Positions 1 to 8,628 of a stretch of DNA of 38,494 nucleotides are shown piece after piece. Position numbers and translations under genes: made by a program. The stretch spans positions 1 through 38,494 of the forward strand of contig DBRJ01000021.1 in NCBI GenBank assembly GCA_002305915.1, written 5' to 3'. Numbering within the stretch: position 1 is the stretch's first letter; the number at the start of each line of letters is the position of its first letter. Under the pieces are notes generated by a model. The model saw only the letters and a program-made list of their open reading frames with translations, was not told where the DNA came from and made no database searches. The DNA comes from Pelotomaculum sp. UBA1371 (GTDB lineage Bacteria; Bacillota; Desulfotomaculia; Desulfotomaculales; Pelotomaculaceae).

Positions 1-1776
1 GGGGTGTTTTCAGGCTTTAATGATTTTTCAAAGGTTCTGGTGTTTTCCGCCTGGGAGATGGTGCCCAGGGCTGTTGCGGTGATGCTTTCATATGAGGCGG
101 AACGGCTGACGGTAGGTGAGCTGGTTAAAAAGTCACCCAACCCCGGGCAAGAGAACCGAGGTTATTTCCCTAATAGAAAAAAAGTACGGTTTCCTGCACC
201 CCGTCTTAAATTTAACATGCGTGAAGGCGCACCCGCATCCCTGTCGCTCATGACGCTGTTGTATCCCTGCGTTACCCTGGCAAAACTATATAACCCGCTC
301 CAGGCACTGAACCAGGGACTAAGCAGAAAGCAAATTGAATCCGAACTGCGAAAAAAGATTAAAGAGCTACTGGATACAATTGTTTTTACAGCTAAGGAAA
401 AGGGTGGTTATGACGAAAGCTGGTATTATATAGCACCGTTGCTTTTTGACAAAAATGTTAAACTTTTTGATAAGAATGATGACAAGAATGAAAAACTGAT
501 TAGTACCTGGCTTAATCAACGAACTTTTATTTGGGAATTTAAAAATGACGAGACGGAGGCAAATAAGGAAGATGATGACCGGGGGGTCCTGGAAAAGCAT
601 TTTGACGAATTGCGGCTTATTCTAGAAAATGCTGATAAGTTGGTACTGGGACGGAAACCGCCAGACCTTGTAAATGTGCTGACCAGGATGGCCATGGCTT
701 CTCCGGCAGTATGCGCCCTGCGTTTATTCGGACCGGAACTGCCGGACTCCCCGGTTTTGGCGGTACGCCTTGCTAAAACACTTCTTGACCGCTTTAATCT
801 ACAGGAGGCCACCTCTATTGTAGAGCTTTCTTATGGTTCTCACGCTTCACACTGGAAAAATGTGCTGAGATATTGCGTTGACGGAAATTTGCAGGCAGTA
901 CTTGACGAGTATGCCCATGTCCTGATTGACGATAACGGGTTGGCCTATGTTTCCCGGGAAAAAGGAGCAAAAACCCTTTGTGAAAAGATGTGCGCCTCCT
1001 GCAAAACACACACGGCAAGTTATAATGTGGACACGTTCCGGAAGTTCCGCGACCGGATCATGAAAGGTGAAAAGCTCAGAACCGGTAGTGAAAAAGGCGA
1101 ATTACGTTTTATTAGGATGCGTTCGGGATATGCTGCCGGTTTTTATGATACGAGAGGTGAGGGTAAAAGCCTGCAGCGCAAGGAGAACCTGCGTCTTGCT
1201 TTTAATTCTCCCTTCCGTCCTTTCGTCCTGGCAACCACGTCCATTGGACAAGAGGGACTGGATTTCCATTACTATTGCAGAAAAATTGCGCACTGGAACC
1301 TGCCTTCCAATCCGGTTGCGTTGGAGCAGCGAGAGGGACGGATCAACCGGTACAAGTGTCTTGCCATACGTCAAAACATTGCCAAAAAATACGGGAGCAG
1401 AAAATTTGATAAAGATATCTGGCGCGAGATGTTTGAGTTCGCCAATAAGGAGGAAAAACGAGACATGTGTCCCGAATTGGTACCTTATTGGTGCCTGCCG
1501 GACCACGACAAGATGATTAAAATCGAGCGGATTGTGCCGATGTATCCTTTAAGCAAGGACCAGGTAAAGTATGAACGGCTGATCAAAATACTGTCGCTCT
1601 ACCGTCTCACCCTGGGGCAGGCGCGTCAGGAGGAACTGTTGGAGTATGTCCTGCAGAGCCAGCTGGATGAGGATCAGATTAAAAAATTGTTTATCAACTT
1701 GAGTCCGTATTTCAAGGAACAGGCATGTTTAGGCAGAAGTAAATTAGTAAATCATTATTTAAAAGAAGAATATTAA
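1..1776 (+). CDS. SF2 (SNF2-like) helicase, C-terminal part, 5' truncated by window edge
   Basis: The frame is open from base 1, so this is the 3' part of a longer gene; the GTG at 4 is only the first start-like codon in view. The protein opens with a motif IV-like segment (KVLVFSAWEMVPRA), then a long insertion of about 350 residues that is acidic and Lys-rich in its middle (around residues 150-210). Helicase motifs V and VI follow at about residues 410-455 (TTSIGQEGLDFH and EQREGRINRYK, with the VI-type arginines). The final 130 residues are a family-specific tail. Such proteins are ATP-dependent nucleic-acid translocases, often found in defence or mobile islands. No nuclease or methyltransferase partner is visible here, so the role is not assigned. 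The next gene starts 32 bp downstream. Confidence 0.75.
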   Translation, partial: GVFSGFNDFSKVLVFSAWEMVPRAVAVMLSYEAERLTVGELVKKSPNPGQENRGYFPNRKKVRFPAPRLKFNMREGAPASLSLMTLLYPCVTLAKLYNPLQALNQGLSRKQIESELRKKIKELLDTIVFTAKEKGGYDESWYYIAPLLFDKNVKLFDKNDDKNEKLISTWLNQRTFIWEFKNDETEANKEDDDRGVLEKHFDELRLILENADKLVLGRKPPDLVNVLTRMAMASPAVCALRLFGPELPDSPVLAVRLAKTLLDRFNLQEATSIVELSYGSHASHWKNVLRYCVDGNLQAVLDEYAHVLIDDNGLAYVSREKGAKTLCEKMCASCKTHTASYNVDTFRKFRDRIMKGEKLRTGSEKGELRFIRMRSGYAAGFYDTRGEGKSLQRKENLRLAFNSPFRPFVLATTSIGQEGLDFHYYCRKIAHWNLPSNPVALEQREGRINRYKCLAIRQNIAKKYGSRKFDKDIWREMFEFANKEEKRDMCPELVPYWCLPDHDKMIKIERIVPMYPLSKDQVKYERLIKILSLYRLTLGQARQEELLEYVLQSQLDEDQIKKLFINLSPYFKEQACLGRSKLVNHYLKEEY

Positions 1777-1807
1777 AGAAGAATATCAAAAAGGAGCGTG
1801 TCAGTCT

Positions 1808-2209
1808 ATGATTAATAAAAAAACACCGCCGTCCATCGATGAATGGCTTAAGGAAGCAAAGGCAGATCCTGTTGCTTCAAAGGTAGGGATGTTTTTAGTT
1901 CACAATGGTGTTGTACGGCAAACACCTAAAGCAAAGGTTCGTCAAGGACTTGATGATGGTTCGCTGGTTAAAGGAATGGAATTCTATTATGACGCAGTTA
2001 AAGTTGATGAAGCCATTGCAGAAACTTATAAGATGGATGGAATATTCTACGTAAAGGTCTGGCTTAATGAAGGGCAACTTGAGGTTGGGGATGACATCAT
2101 GTATGTACTGGTAGGCGGCGATATCAGGCCCCATGTTATAGATGCCCTGCAGTTTCTGGTTGAAAAAATCAAAACCGAATGTGTTACGGAAATAGAACAA
2201 AAAGCATGA
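1808..2209 (+). CDS. MoaE-like protein (molybdopterin synthase large subunit family)
   Basis: The 133 residues follow the MoaE pattern as I remember it: GMFLVHNGVVRQ near residue 27 corresponds to the GALVTFTGKVR strand, then an E-Y-Y helix start, then ELWPGDEI-like ELQVGDDI spacing (here QLEVGDDIMYVLVG), then an arginine and a DALQFLVEKIKTE helix. MoaE transfers sulfur from MoaD thiocarboxylate to precursor Z to make molybdopterin. The family active site uses two lysines near the C terminus. The first (IKTE) is present, but the second is not evident because the protein ends a few residues later. It may be a degenerate or regulatory family member. An AAGGAG ribosome site precedes the ATG. No other moa or mob gene is nearby. 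Confidence 0.55.
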   Translation: MINKKTPPSIDEWLKEAKADPVASKVGMFLVHNGVVRQTPKAKVRQGLDDGSLVKGMEFYYDAVKVDEAIAETYKMDGIFYVKVWLNEGQLEVGDDIMYVLVGGDIRPHVIDALQFLVEKIKTECVTEIEQKA

Positions 2210-2253
2210 GGTGGGTGTGTGAATAATTTCTGTAAATGGAATTCCCATCCACC
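2210..2253 (+). terminator. Possible terminator hairpin after the MoaE-like gene
   Basis: GGTGGGTG at 2210-2217 can pair with CATCCACC at 2246-2253, including one G-T pair, with a 28-nt loop. An ATCATTTTATTT tail follows. It starts right after the stop codon. The loop is long and the T-run interrupted, so this is only a candidate. Confidence 0.3.
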
Positions 2254-2430
2254 ATCATTTTATTTAGTCAAGCTATAGACGGCTTACCCGCCGGGGGAAT
2301 AGGGAAATGCTGAGAGAGCAACCCGAAAAAATTTAATAAATGTCAATGATCGACATGATTTCCAAAGGTATCTTGCCGGACAGTGTCCAAGTAATTCCTT
2401 CATGCTTTTTACGTAGGGGGAAAAGGGGAA

Positions 2431-5193
2431 TTGGATAAAAAGTGTAATAACGAAATTGAATCCATCAATACATTTAATGACACGCGAATGTTCCAGGACC
2501 TGTTCGAACAGTCTTTGGACGGTATTGTTTTAACGGATGACCGGGGAATTATTATTGATTGGAATAAGAGCATGGAGAGGATTTGCGGAATTAAGCGTTC
2601 CGATGTTATTGGGGAACAATGCTTCGATATTTTTCAAAAATTTATGCCCGGCAGTGAAAGTGTGCATCATATGATTAATAAGCTGCTGGCAGCCAAAGAA
2701 GAATTATTAACAAGCGGAGATACCCGTTCGGTAAATCGCCCTATCGATATTACCATTTCTCACCCGGATGGAAACGTCAGGCAAATTCAGCAATCCTCTT
2801 TTTTAATAAAAACAGGCAAGAGCATTAAGCTTTGCGGTATTCTGCGTGATGTCACGGAGCAAAAGCTAATCGAGAGAGATTTAAGAGAGCAAATCTGCGA
2901 CCTGAAAAATTCGTTAAAAGCAGTAGCTAGCGAACTTGAAGACGCTCTTACCCGGTTGCGCCTGGAAACCACCGGGCGCAGGCAGGCAGAGCTAAAGCTG
3001 GAAACGGAACGGAAAAGGCTGTTCTCACTGCTGGATGAACTTCCGGCAATTGTCTATCTCCAGGCGAGCGACTACTCGATTCGGTATGCCAACCGCTCCT
3101 TCCGGGAAAAGCTCGGGGATCCGGACGGCAAATTCTGCTATGAAATATTTTATGATTGCAGTGAGCCATGCGGTAGTTGCCCTGTCTGCCGTGTTTTTAA
3201 GACCGGTACTCCTCAGAAATGGGAGTGGACCTATTTTGACAGGCACACCTTCGAAGGTTATGAATACCCTTATAACGATGTTGATGGTACCTTGATGGTA
3301 CTTTCCATGAACATTGAAATAACCGATCGTAAACAATACGAGGAAAAGATGCGCGCAGCCCACCAGCGGCTTATGGATATCATCGAGTTTTTACCCGACG
3401 CGACCCTTGTCATTGACCATGACAAGAAAGTCATCGCCTGGAATAGGGCTATTGAGGAAATGACCGGTGTCCAAAAGAAAGACATGATCGGAAAGAGAGA
3501 TTATGCCGCTGCTTTTTATGGAAAAGCGCGGCCCCTGCTGATTGATCTGGTAGATGTAGATGATCAAAATGTTTTTGAAAAAAATAATTATAAAAACGTT
3601 GGGAGAAACGGGGACACCCTTTTCGCGGAAAACTACACACCTTCAGTATTTGGCGGCAAAGGCGCTGTTTTGTGGGGTACGGCCTCCCCGCTTTACGACA
3701 GCCGGCGCAATCGTATTGGAGCTATAGAGTCTATCCGCGATATCTCAGAGCGCAGGATCCACGAAGAGGCCTTGCGTGAAAGTGAAGAACAGTACCGGAC
3801 CATATTGCATAATGCCATGGAGGGATTCTGGCTAGTTGACATCAATGGAAAATTTCTGGATGTAAATGAAGCATACTGCCATATGACAGGGTACAGCCGG
3901 GAAGAACTTGCCAGTATGAGCGTATGGGAAATAGACGCGGCACATACGAAAATGGAAGTAATCAAGCGCATCCAGGTGATGATTAATAAGGGTGGAGACC
4001 GTTTCGAGACCAGGCACAGGTGCAGGGACGGCAGCATTATCGAACTTGATGCCAGCGTGAAGTATCTTCCCAGGGGAGGCGGCAGGCTATTCTGCTTTTT
4101 TCGGGACATTACCGAGCGCAAGCGGGCTGAAAGAGATCTCCGCATGTCGGAGGAAAGGTTCTCAAAGGCCTTCAGGTCAGGCCCCGGCCCCATGGCCATC
4201 AACACTCTGAAAGACGGCAGGTACATAGACATCAACGACACTTTTTTACGGGTCCTCTGCTACCGTCGTGAAGAAGTAATTGGCCGCACAGCAAAAGAGT
4301 TGAATATCTGGGCAGATATCAATCAATACAAAAAAATAAAAAGCCTTATCACCCGGCACGGCAGAGTACAAAACCTCGAAACCATTTTTTACACAAGTCG
4401 CGGTGAAATCCGCACCGGACTTTTTTCAGCAGAAATAATCAATATCGGCGGGGAGCAGTGTATATTGAGCACTGTAAACGACATAACCGAGCACAGGCAG
4501 TTGGAAAAGGATATTGCCCGTCTTGAGCGGCTGCACCTTATTGGAGAAATGGCGGCAGGCATAGGACACGAGATCAGAAATCCCATGACTACGGTGCGCG
4601 GTTTTCTGCAAATGCTGTGCGGTAAAACAGACTGCGCCCAATACATCGACTATTTCAAAGTGATGATCGAAGAATTGGATCGGGCAAATTGTATAATTAG
4701 CGAGTTTCTCTCGCTGGCCAAAGATAAAGTGGTTATTCTGGAGCGCCGGGATCTCAACGATATTGTAAAGACCCTTTCACCCCTGATTACTGCTGACGCT
4801 ATGGTTTTCGACAAGCACGTAGTTTTTAATCTGGGAGTAGTGCAGGAATTGCTGCTTGATGAAAAAGAAATACGCCAGCTTATCCTGAACCTGGTTCGCA
4901 ACGGACTGGAGGCAATGCCAGTCGGTAAAAAGCTCACTATCAGCACTTACATGGAAAAAGGTGAAGTTGTTCTTGCAGTGCAGGATGAGGGCGGGGGGAT
5001 CGGTTCTGAAATGCTGGATAAACTGGGCACGCCGTTTTTTACCACTAAAGAGTACGGTACCGGCCTTGGTTTGGCTGTTTGCTACAGCATAGCAGCCAGG
5101 CACAACGCCTGGATCGAGGTAGATACCGGCCCCGGAGGGACGACCTTTTATGTCAGGTTCAAAAACATAGCCCGCAAAGAGCAATCAATATAG
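2431..5193 (+). CDS. Five-PAS cytoplasmic sensor histidine kinase (orphan)
   Basis: The 920-residue protein has no signal peptide or membrane segment. In order it has PAS1 (about 16-140), a coiled coil (140-190), PAS2 with a Cys-rich insert (C-x7-C-x3-C-x2-C-x2-C, about 235-256), PAS3 (310-440), PAS4 (448-563), PAS5 (570-687), a HisKA H-box with the phospho-acceptor His near 713 (GHEIRNPMTT), and a HATPase_c domain (about 805-913; N box RNGLEAM, G boxes DEGGGIG and GTGLGLAV). The H-box resembles that of Bacillus sporulation kinases, so Spo0-phosphorelay input is a reasonable inference. The start is TTG after a GGGGGAAAAGGGG Shine-Dalgarno stretch. No response regulator is adjacent. A strong hairpin terminator lies about 90 bp downstream. 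Confidence 0.9.
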   Translation: MDKKCNNEIESINTFNDTRMFQDLFEQSLDGIVLTDDRGIIIDWNKSMERICGIKRSDVIGEQCFDIFQKFMPGSESVHHMINKLLAAKEELLTSGDTRSVNRPIDITISHPDGNVRQIQQSSFLIKTGKSIKLCGILRDVTEQKLIERDLREQICDLKNSLKAVASELEDALTRLRLETTGRRQAELKLETERKRLFSLLDELPAIVYLQASDYSIRYANRSFREKLGDPDGKFCYEIFYDCSEPCGSCPVCRVFKTGTPQKWEWTYFDRHTFEGYEYPYNDVDGTLMVLSMNIEITDRKQYEEKMRAAHQRLMDIIEFLPDATLVIDHDKKVIAWNRAIEEMTGVQKKDMIGKRDYAAAFYGKARPLLIDLVDVDDQNVFEKNNYKNVGRNGDTLFAENYTPSVFGGKGAVLWGTASPLYDSRRNRIGAIESIRDISERRIHEEALRESEEQYRTILHNAMEGFWLVDINGKFLDVNEAYCHMTGYSREELASMSVWEIDAAHTKMEVIKRIQVMINKGGDRFETRHRCRDGSIIELDASVKYLPRGGGRLFCFFRDITERKRAERDLRMSEERFSKAFRSGPGPMAINTLKDGRYIDINDTFLRVLCYRREEVIGRTAKELNIWADINQYKKIKSLITRHGRVQNLETIFYTSRGEIRTGLFSAEIINIGGEQCILSTVNDITEHRQLEKDIARLERLHLIGEMAAGIGHEIRNPMTTVRGFLQMLCGKTDCAQYIDYFKVMIEELDRANCIISEFLSLAKDKVVILERRDLNDIVKTLSPLITADAMVFDKHVVFNLGVVQELLLDEKEIRQLILNLVRNGLEAMPVGKKLTISTYMEKGEVVLAVQDEGGGIGSEMLDKLGTPFFTTKEYGTGLGLAVCYSIAARHNAWIEVDTGPGGTTFYVRFKNIARKEQSI

Positions 5194-5282
5194 CTTGTTT
5201 GTGTATAAATATTTAACGACGACTAACAAAATTTTGGATGACTATTCCGTTTATACTTAAGTATGTTCAGAAACACTCAAAT

Positions 5283-5318
5283 TAAGAAATGTTCGCGTTT
5301 TTCCGCGAACATTTCTTA
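5283..5318. terminator. Strong bidirectional hairpin terminator
   Basis: A 15-bp perfect stem pairs 5283-5297 (arm contains AGAAATGTTCGCG) with 5304-5318 around a 6-nt loop. It lies between the end of the plus-strand kinase gene and the end of the minus-strand gene at 5373, so it can serve both. T-rich flanks are only moderate. Confidence 0.65.
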
Positions 5319-5372
5319 TTATTGTGATTAAAGCCTTATCAGGAATTTAACCAAATTCATCCTTTAGGCTGC

Positions 5373-5645
5373 TCAAGCCGGTACAAGATTCATTTGTCCG
5401 TGTTTATCTGTCTTAATCCAGAAACACACTGAAGAGTGGCCTTCCTGGTATTTGGCACCGCATTGCTGGAGCAGTTTAATTACCCTCAGCTTTGTTCGCT
5501 GCTCACTGAATGACCATTGCATTTCCAGGCATCCGGCCTCGAATAGAACGTCCATTTTTACTCCTTCAGCTTCCTTCCGGAGATGTTTCCAGAACTCTTC
5601 GAACGTTAATGACCAATCATTTTTATTTAAATCATCCTTTACCAT
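5373..5645 (-). CDS. Small acidic-basic soluble protein, unknown
   Basis: I do not recognise this 90-residue protein. It has a DWSLTFEEFWKHLRKE helix near the N terminus, two Cys (about residues 39 and 62) in a short beta-rich middle, and ends HGQMNLVPA. There is no membrane segment or signal peptide. A GAGGTGG ribosome site sits about 10 bases before the ATG, which supports translation. It is divergent from the XRE regulator across a 130-bp AT-rich gap, so that regulator may control it. Confidence 0.6.
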   Translation of the reverse strand: MVKDDLNKNDWSLTFEEFWKHLRKEAEGVKMDVLFEAGCLEMQWSFSEQRTKLRVIKLLQQCGAKYQEGHSSVCFWIKTDKHGQMNLVPA

Positions 5646-5796
5646 CGCATATTACCACCTCTTTTTACCAATTCTTCATATTATTAATTAATATAATAAT
5701 TCTTAGATTCCAGGAAGTCAATGTAATATTCTATGTATTTAAGAATAAATTCATTGAAAATACGAATAATGTTAATATATGATCGGTGGTGAAAAA

Positions 5797-6267
5797 ATGA
5801 ATATGCTGGTCGGAGTGCGTCTAAAAAAGGCGCGGGAAGCAAAAAATTTAACCCAGGTTCAGGTTAGAGCTCTGACAAATATAAACAATAAAACATTATC
5901 CGGTTATGAAAAAGGGGTAAGTGAGCCGGACATTGATACGCTCAAAACCCTTGCCAATTTATATGAAACAAGTATTGATTATCTAGTTGGAAATACTGAC
6001 GATCCCTCTCCTCCCCAACCCAAACTGGAAAAGCCAAGTTTCGAGGAATATGTGCTGGCGGCTCCGACCCTGGGAGATGCTGCGCACAGAATAGCAGAAC
6101 TGCGCAATCGATATTGTATTGATAAGGAAACTTTTATACGATTATCCGGGATGGCTTTTGACAAGCATAGTTTGCCTGAATCACCAGGACCCGGTAAAAC
6201 ATCAGGCCAGAAGAGCAAAGCTGCCGGAGGTCCCACAATCTACAAAGAAGATGAAGAGAAGAAGTGA
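5797..6267 (+). CDS. XRE-family (Cro/CI) DNA-binding regulator
   Basis: Residues 4-62 form a classic helix-turn-helix of the XRE/SinR type: VGVRLKKAREAKNLTQ, then NNKTLSGYEKGVSEPD, then TLANLYETSIDYLVG. The remaining 95 residues are Pro-rich and Lys/Glu-rich, with a central segment resembling a short oligomerisation domain. An upstream in-frame ATG exists at 5779, but GGTGGTG lies just before the ATG at 5797, so I chose 5797 (156 residues). It likely represses its own AT-rich divergent promoter region and the opposing small gene at 5373-5645. The ligand is unknown. An NCS2 permease follows 48 bp later and could be co-transcribed. Confidence 0.85.
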   Translation: MNMLVGVRLKKAREAKNLTQVQVRALTNINNKTLSGYEKGVSEPDIDTLKTLANLYETSIDYLVGNTDDPSPPQPKLEKPSFEEYVLAAPTLGDAAHRIAELRNRYCIDKETFIRLSGMAFDKHSLPESPGPGKTSGQKSKAAGGPTIYKEDEEKK

Positions 6268-6315
6268 GCTAGGAAATGATACACGTCTGTAAGGATTCAT
6301 TCAGATTGGAGCAAT

Positions 6316-7650
6316 ATGATTTTGCATGAAGACAATAAGTTATTATATAACCTGGAGGACCGTCCGCCTGCAAACCGCACACTTATATATGCGGTACAGT
6401 GGCTTGGTTTTACCGTGGCCAACACGGCGGTACTGCCGATTGTAGTGGGAAGCGCCCTGGGGCTCGACCAGGCCGGCATCGCCAGCCTGGCCCAGCGCAC
6501 TTTCTTTTTTCAGGCGCTGGCGACGCTGCTGCAGGTCTGCTTCGGCCACCGCCTGCCTATTATCGAAGGCCCGGCCGGCATGTGGTGGGGTGTTTTTATT
6601 ACCCTGGCGGCCATGGCTCCGGGCCTGGGCAAGCCCCTGAGCCTGCTGCGCACCGACCTGGAGTTCGGCGTCATGGCGGCAGGGCTTATCCTGGTGGCAG
6701 TGGGCCTGACGGGACTCATCGGCAAGGCCTTGAAACTCTTTACACCCGCTGTAACCGGCTCAGTGCTTGTATTGCTGGGTCTGCAGTTAAGCGGAACCTT
6801 CGTGAGGGGGATGCTCGGGCTCAACGCCGGCGGGGGGAGCATAGACCTGAAATCGGCCCTGGTATCTTTGCTTGTGGTGACCATAGTCGTGGTAATCAAC
6901 CTCAAAGCCAGGGGGTTTTTGCAAAGCATCGCCATCCTGATCGGTATTGCGGCGGGATGGGTTATCGCCGTGCTGGTGGGAGTCCCCTCCGGGGAGTTAA
7001 TCAGGTCGGACGCGCTCATCACGCTGCCTGAATTGTTTGCCTGGGGCACCCCTACTTTTGATCCGGGGGTAGTGTTTGTATCGGTGCTCACCGGCCTGCT
7101 GGTGCTGTCCAACCTGGTGGCCAGCATCCTGGCCATGGAACGGGTGCTGGATCTAGAGCTGCCCCGGAAGTCATACAACCGGGGCGTGGCTTTTACCGGC
7201 TTCGCCGACATCCTGGCCGGGTTAGGGGCGACGGTGGGCTTTGTGCCTTATTCTGCAGGGGCCGGCATGGTCGCTCTGACCAGGGTCGCCGCCAGGCTGC
7301 CCTTTGTTATATTTGCCGTAGCCCTGGTGGTACTGGGCCTGTTGCCGCAGGTGGGCGCTTTCCTGGCGTCAATTCCCGAACCGGTGGGTTATTCGGTGCT
7401 GCTGGCTTCCTTCTGCCAGATGCTGGGCTTCGGGCTGAAAGACTACGCCAGGCTGGAGTTTAACTCCAGGGATTATTTTGTGGTGGGTCTGCCGGTTCTC
7501 TTCGGCACCGGCGTGATGAACCTGCCGGCAGGCTCATTTGAGGGGATTCCCGTTTTCGCCCAGTACATCCTGGGTAACGGTTTTGTTGTTGGCATGTTGT
7601 TATGTATGCTGCTCGAACACGTTCTCCTGCCCAAAAAATACTTCTCTTAG
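6316..7650 (+). CDS. NCS2-family (nucleobase/ascorbate-type) permease, atypical
   Basis: This 444-residue integral membrane protein has about 12-14 hydrophobic segments and the overall fold signature of uracil/xanthine permeases. A YAVQWLGFT segment opens TM1, a GPAGMWWG re-entrant region lies near residue 85, and GFVPYSAGAGMVALTRVAAR at about 311-330 corresponds to the NAT signature region. Known family members have an N-x-G core there (for example QNVGLxxLTR). Here the Gln/Glu-Asn pair is replaced by Ala-Gly, and the TM1 QH motif reads QW, so the substrate cannot be inferred. GGAG lies a few bases before the ATG. G+C is clearly higher than in the upstream regulator, suggesting a different history for the two genes. 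Confidence 0.8.
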   Translation: MILHEDNKLLYNLEDRPPANRTLIYAVQWLGFTVANTAVLPIVVGSALGLDQAGIASLAQRTFFFQALATLLQVCFGHRLPIIEGPAGMWWGVFITLAAMAPGLGKPLSLLRTDLEFGVMAAGLILVAVGLTGLIGKALKLFTPAVTGSVLVLLGLQLSGTFVRGMLGLNAGGGSIDLKSALVSLLVVTIVVVINLKARGFLQSIAILIGIAAGWVIAVLVGVPSGELIRSDALITLPELFAWGTPTFDPGVVFVSVLTGLLVLSNLVASILAMERVLDLELPRKSYNRGVAFTGFADILAGLGATVGFVPYSAGAGMVALTRVAARLPFVIFAVALVVLGLLPQVGAFLASIPEPVGYSVLLASFCQMLGFGLKDYARLEFNSRDYFVVGLPVLFGTGVMNLPAGSFEGIPVFAQYILGNGFVVGMLLCMLLEHVLLPKKYFS

Positions 7651-8048
7651 GGCGGATCTTGAAAAAAGAGGGATATCTGACTTAATGTCGAAAAAACATC
7701 TCTGGCAACGTATGGATAGTTATAATCGTTGCCATTTTTATTTGAAAAAACCATGGCCCTATTTACCGGGGCTGCAATAATGAACCCCTTCTGTTCGAAA
7801 AACCAGAACAGGCTAAGAAATCTGAGCAATTTATTGGGGTTGATCCAGAAGAAGAATGGCAGACATTTACAGACATTGTGTCCAAGATATGTTTGCTGCC
7901 TGTGAGCGGATAATTAACTGTACACTACCGGAATTACCGGAAGATGGATAATAGCCGGCGGGTATGCTGTGGATACGCTGAAGGCAACTATCTTTAGGAC
8001 GGTGTCGCTGGCAGTTGATATTATTGAAGAAAAAAGGAGATGGTTGTC
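7651..8048 (+). other. Gene-poor stretch with decayed coding sequence
   Basis: No intact gene with a ribosome site is visible. One frame without a start reads through 7746-7913 (contains GVDPEEEWQTFTDIVSK). Another at about 7917-8051 reads RWIIAGGYAVDTLKA, which faintly recalls the C-terminal GY-x-VDTL-x-AL region of ADP-ribosylglycohydrolases. Stops and frame changes separate them, so this is probably a degraded gene. Confidence 0.3.
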
Positions 8049-8510
8049 TTGAGAAAAATCATTAATCCAATGACGGGTGAGGTTATCCCCCGGGAGAGAA
8101 TCTATACGGTATATGACACGGTCATATGTTACGGACTTGAGCAGGAAGAAATTGAATGTGTAAAACAAATTGTGGAAAAGCATAAGCTAAAAATTTATGA
8201 CACGGATTGTGTTACGGATCTGATAGCTCTTCCTTGGCTGGTTGCCATAGTTAATCCTGAAGAGATTGGCTCTGAAGAACTAGAGGGATTATTAGGTATC
8301 CTGGACGAATTTGATGGTGATTTCTGCGTCATTTTCTCCAGCACACCCAATGTGTCTATTCCCGGGAATGTCAAAAAGCATATGACTGTACTAGGGGATA
8401 TCCTAACTAACCGGACTGCACTTGAAGATAAAATTGTTCAATTAAAAGAAAAGGCGCGCAAAGAAAAACGCAGAAGTAGAAGAAAGAACCCGGGTTGTTG
8501 CGGATCCTGA
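8049..8510 (+). CDS. Soluble protein of unknown function
   Basis: I do not recognise this protein (about 153 residues). It has a mixed alpha/beta composition: an N-terminal NPMTGEVIPRERIYTVYD strand region, a long acidic helix, a WLVAIVNPEEIGSEELEGL segment, an FCVIFSSTP strand, and a very basic Arg/Lys tail ending NPGCCGS, with two terminal Cys. An in-frame ATG at 8040 directly abuts the AGGAG at 8035-8039 and cannot use it, so the TTG at 8049 (spacing 9) is the likelier start. No membrane segment. The alternating strands suggest a Rossmann-like small domain, but no function is inferred. Confidence 0.65.
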   Translation: MRKIINPMTGEVIPRERIYTVYDTVICYGLEQEEIECVKQIVEKHKLKIYDTDCVTDLIALPWLVAIVNPEEIGSEELEGLLGILDEFDGDFCVIFSSTPNVSIPGNVKKHMTVLGDILTNRTALEDKIVQLKEKARKEKRRSRRKNPGCCGS

Positions 8511-8593
8511 GGGTACATTTTGCCTCCTGCGGGGATCCTTTATTTGATGCTGTTTAGGAACATTTCGGCAGTATTGAAATTCCGGCAGCAGCT

Positions 8594-8628
8594 ATTGTTA
8601 ACCTTTTGTACGATGTTTGGTTTACAAT
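8594..8628. promoter_or_regulatory. BirA operator upstream of bioB
   Basis: ATTGTTAACC (8594-8603) and GGTTTACAAT (8619-8628) are near-perfect inverted half-sites separated by 15 bases. This matches the well-known BirA operator pattern TTGTTAACC-N15-GGTTTACAA of biotin genes. It lies 140 bp before the bioB start. Binding of biotinyl-AMP-loaded BirA should repress bioB when biotin is plentiful. TACAAT at 8623-8628 could double as a -10 box. Confidence 0.85.

Noticed and set aside
2278..2335. Hairpin-rich segment before the PAS kinase as a riboswitch (c-di-GMP or Moco)
   Set aside because: Only one short stem (TGCT/AGCA inside GGG/CCC) is visible, and the conserved bases of those classes are absent.
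6399..7211. Long overlapping ORFs on both strands within the NCS2 permease gene
   Set aside because: They are shadows of a G+C-rich gene; their translations show no domain and they lack ribosome sites.
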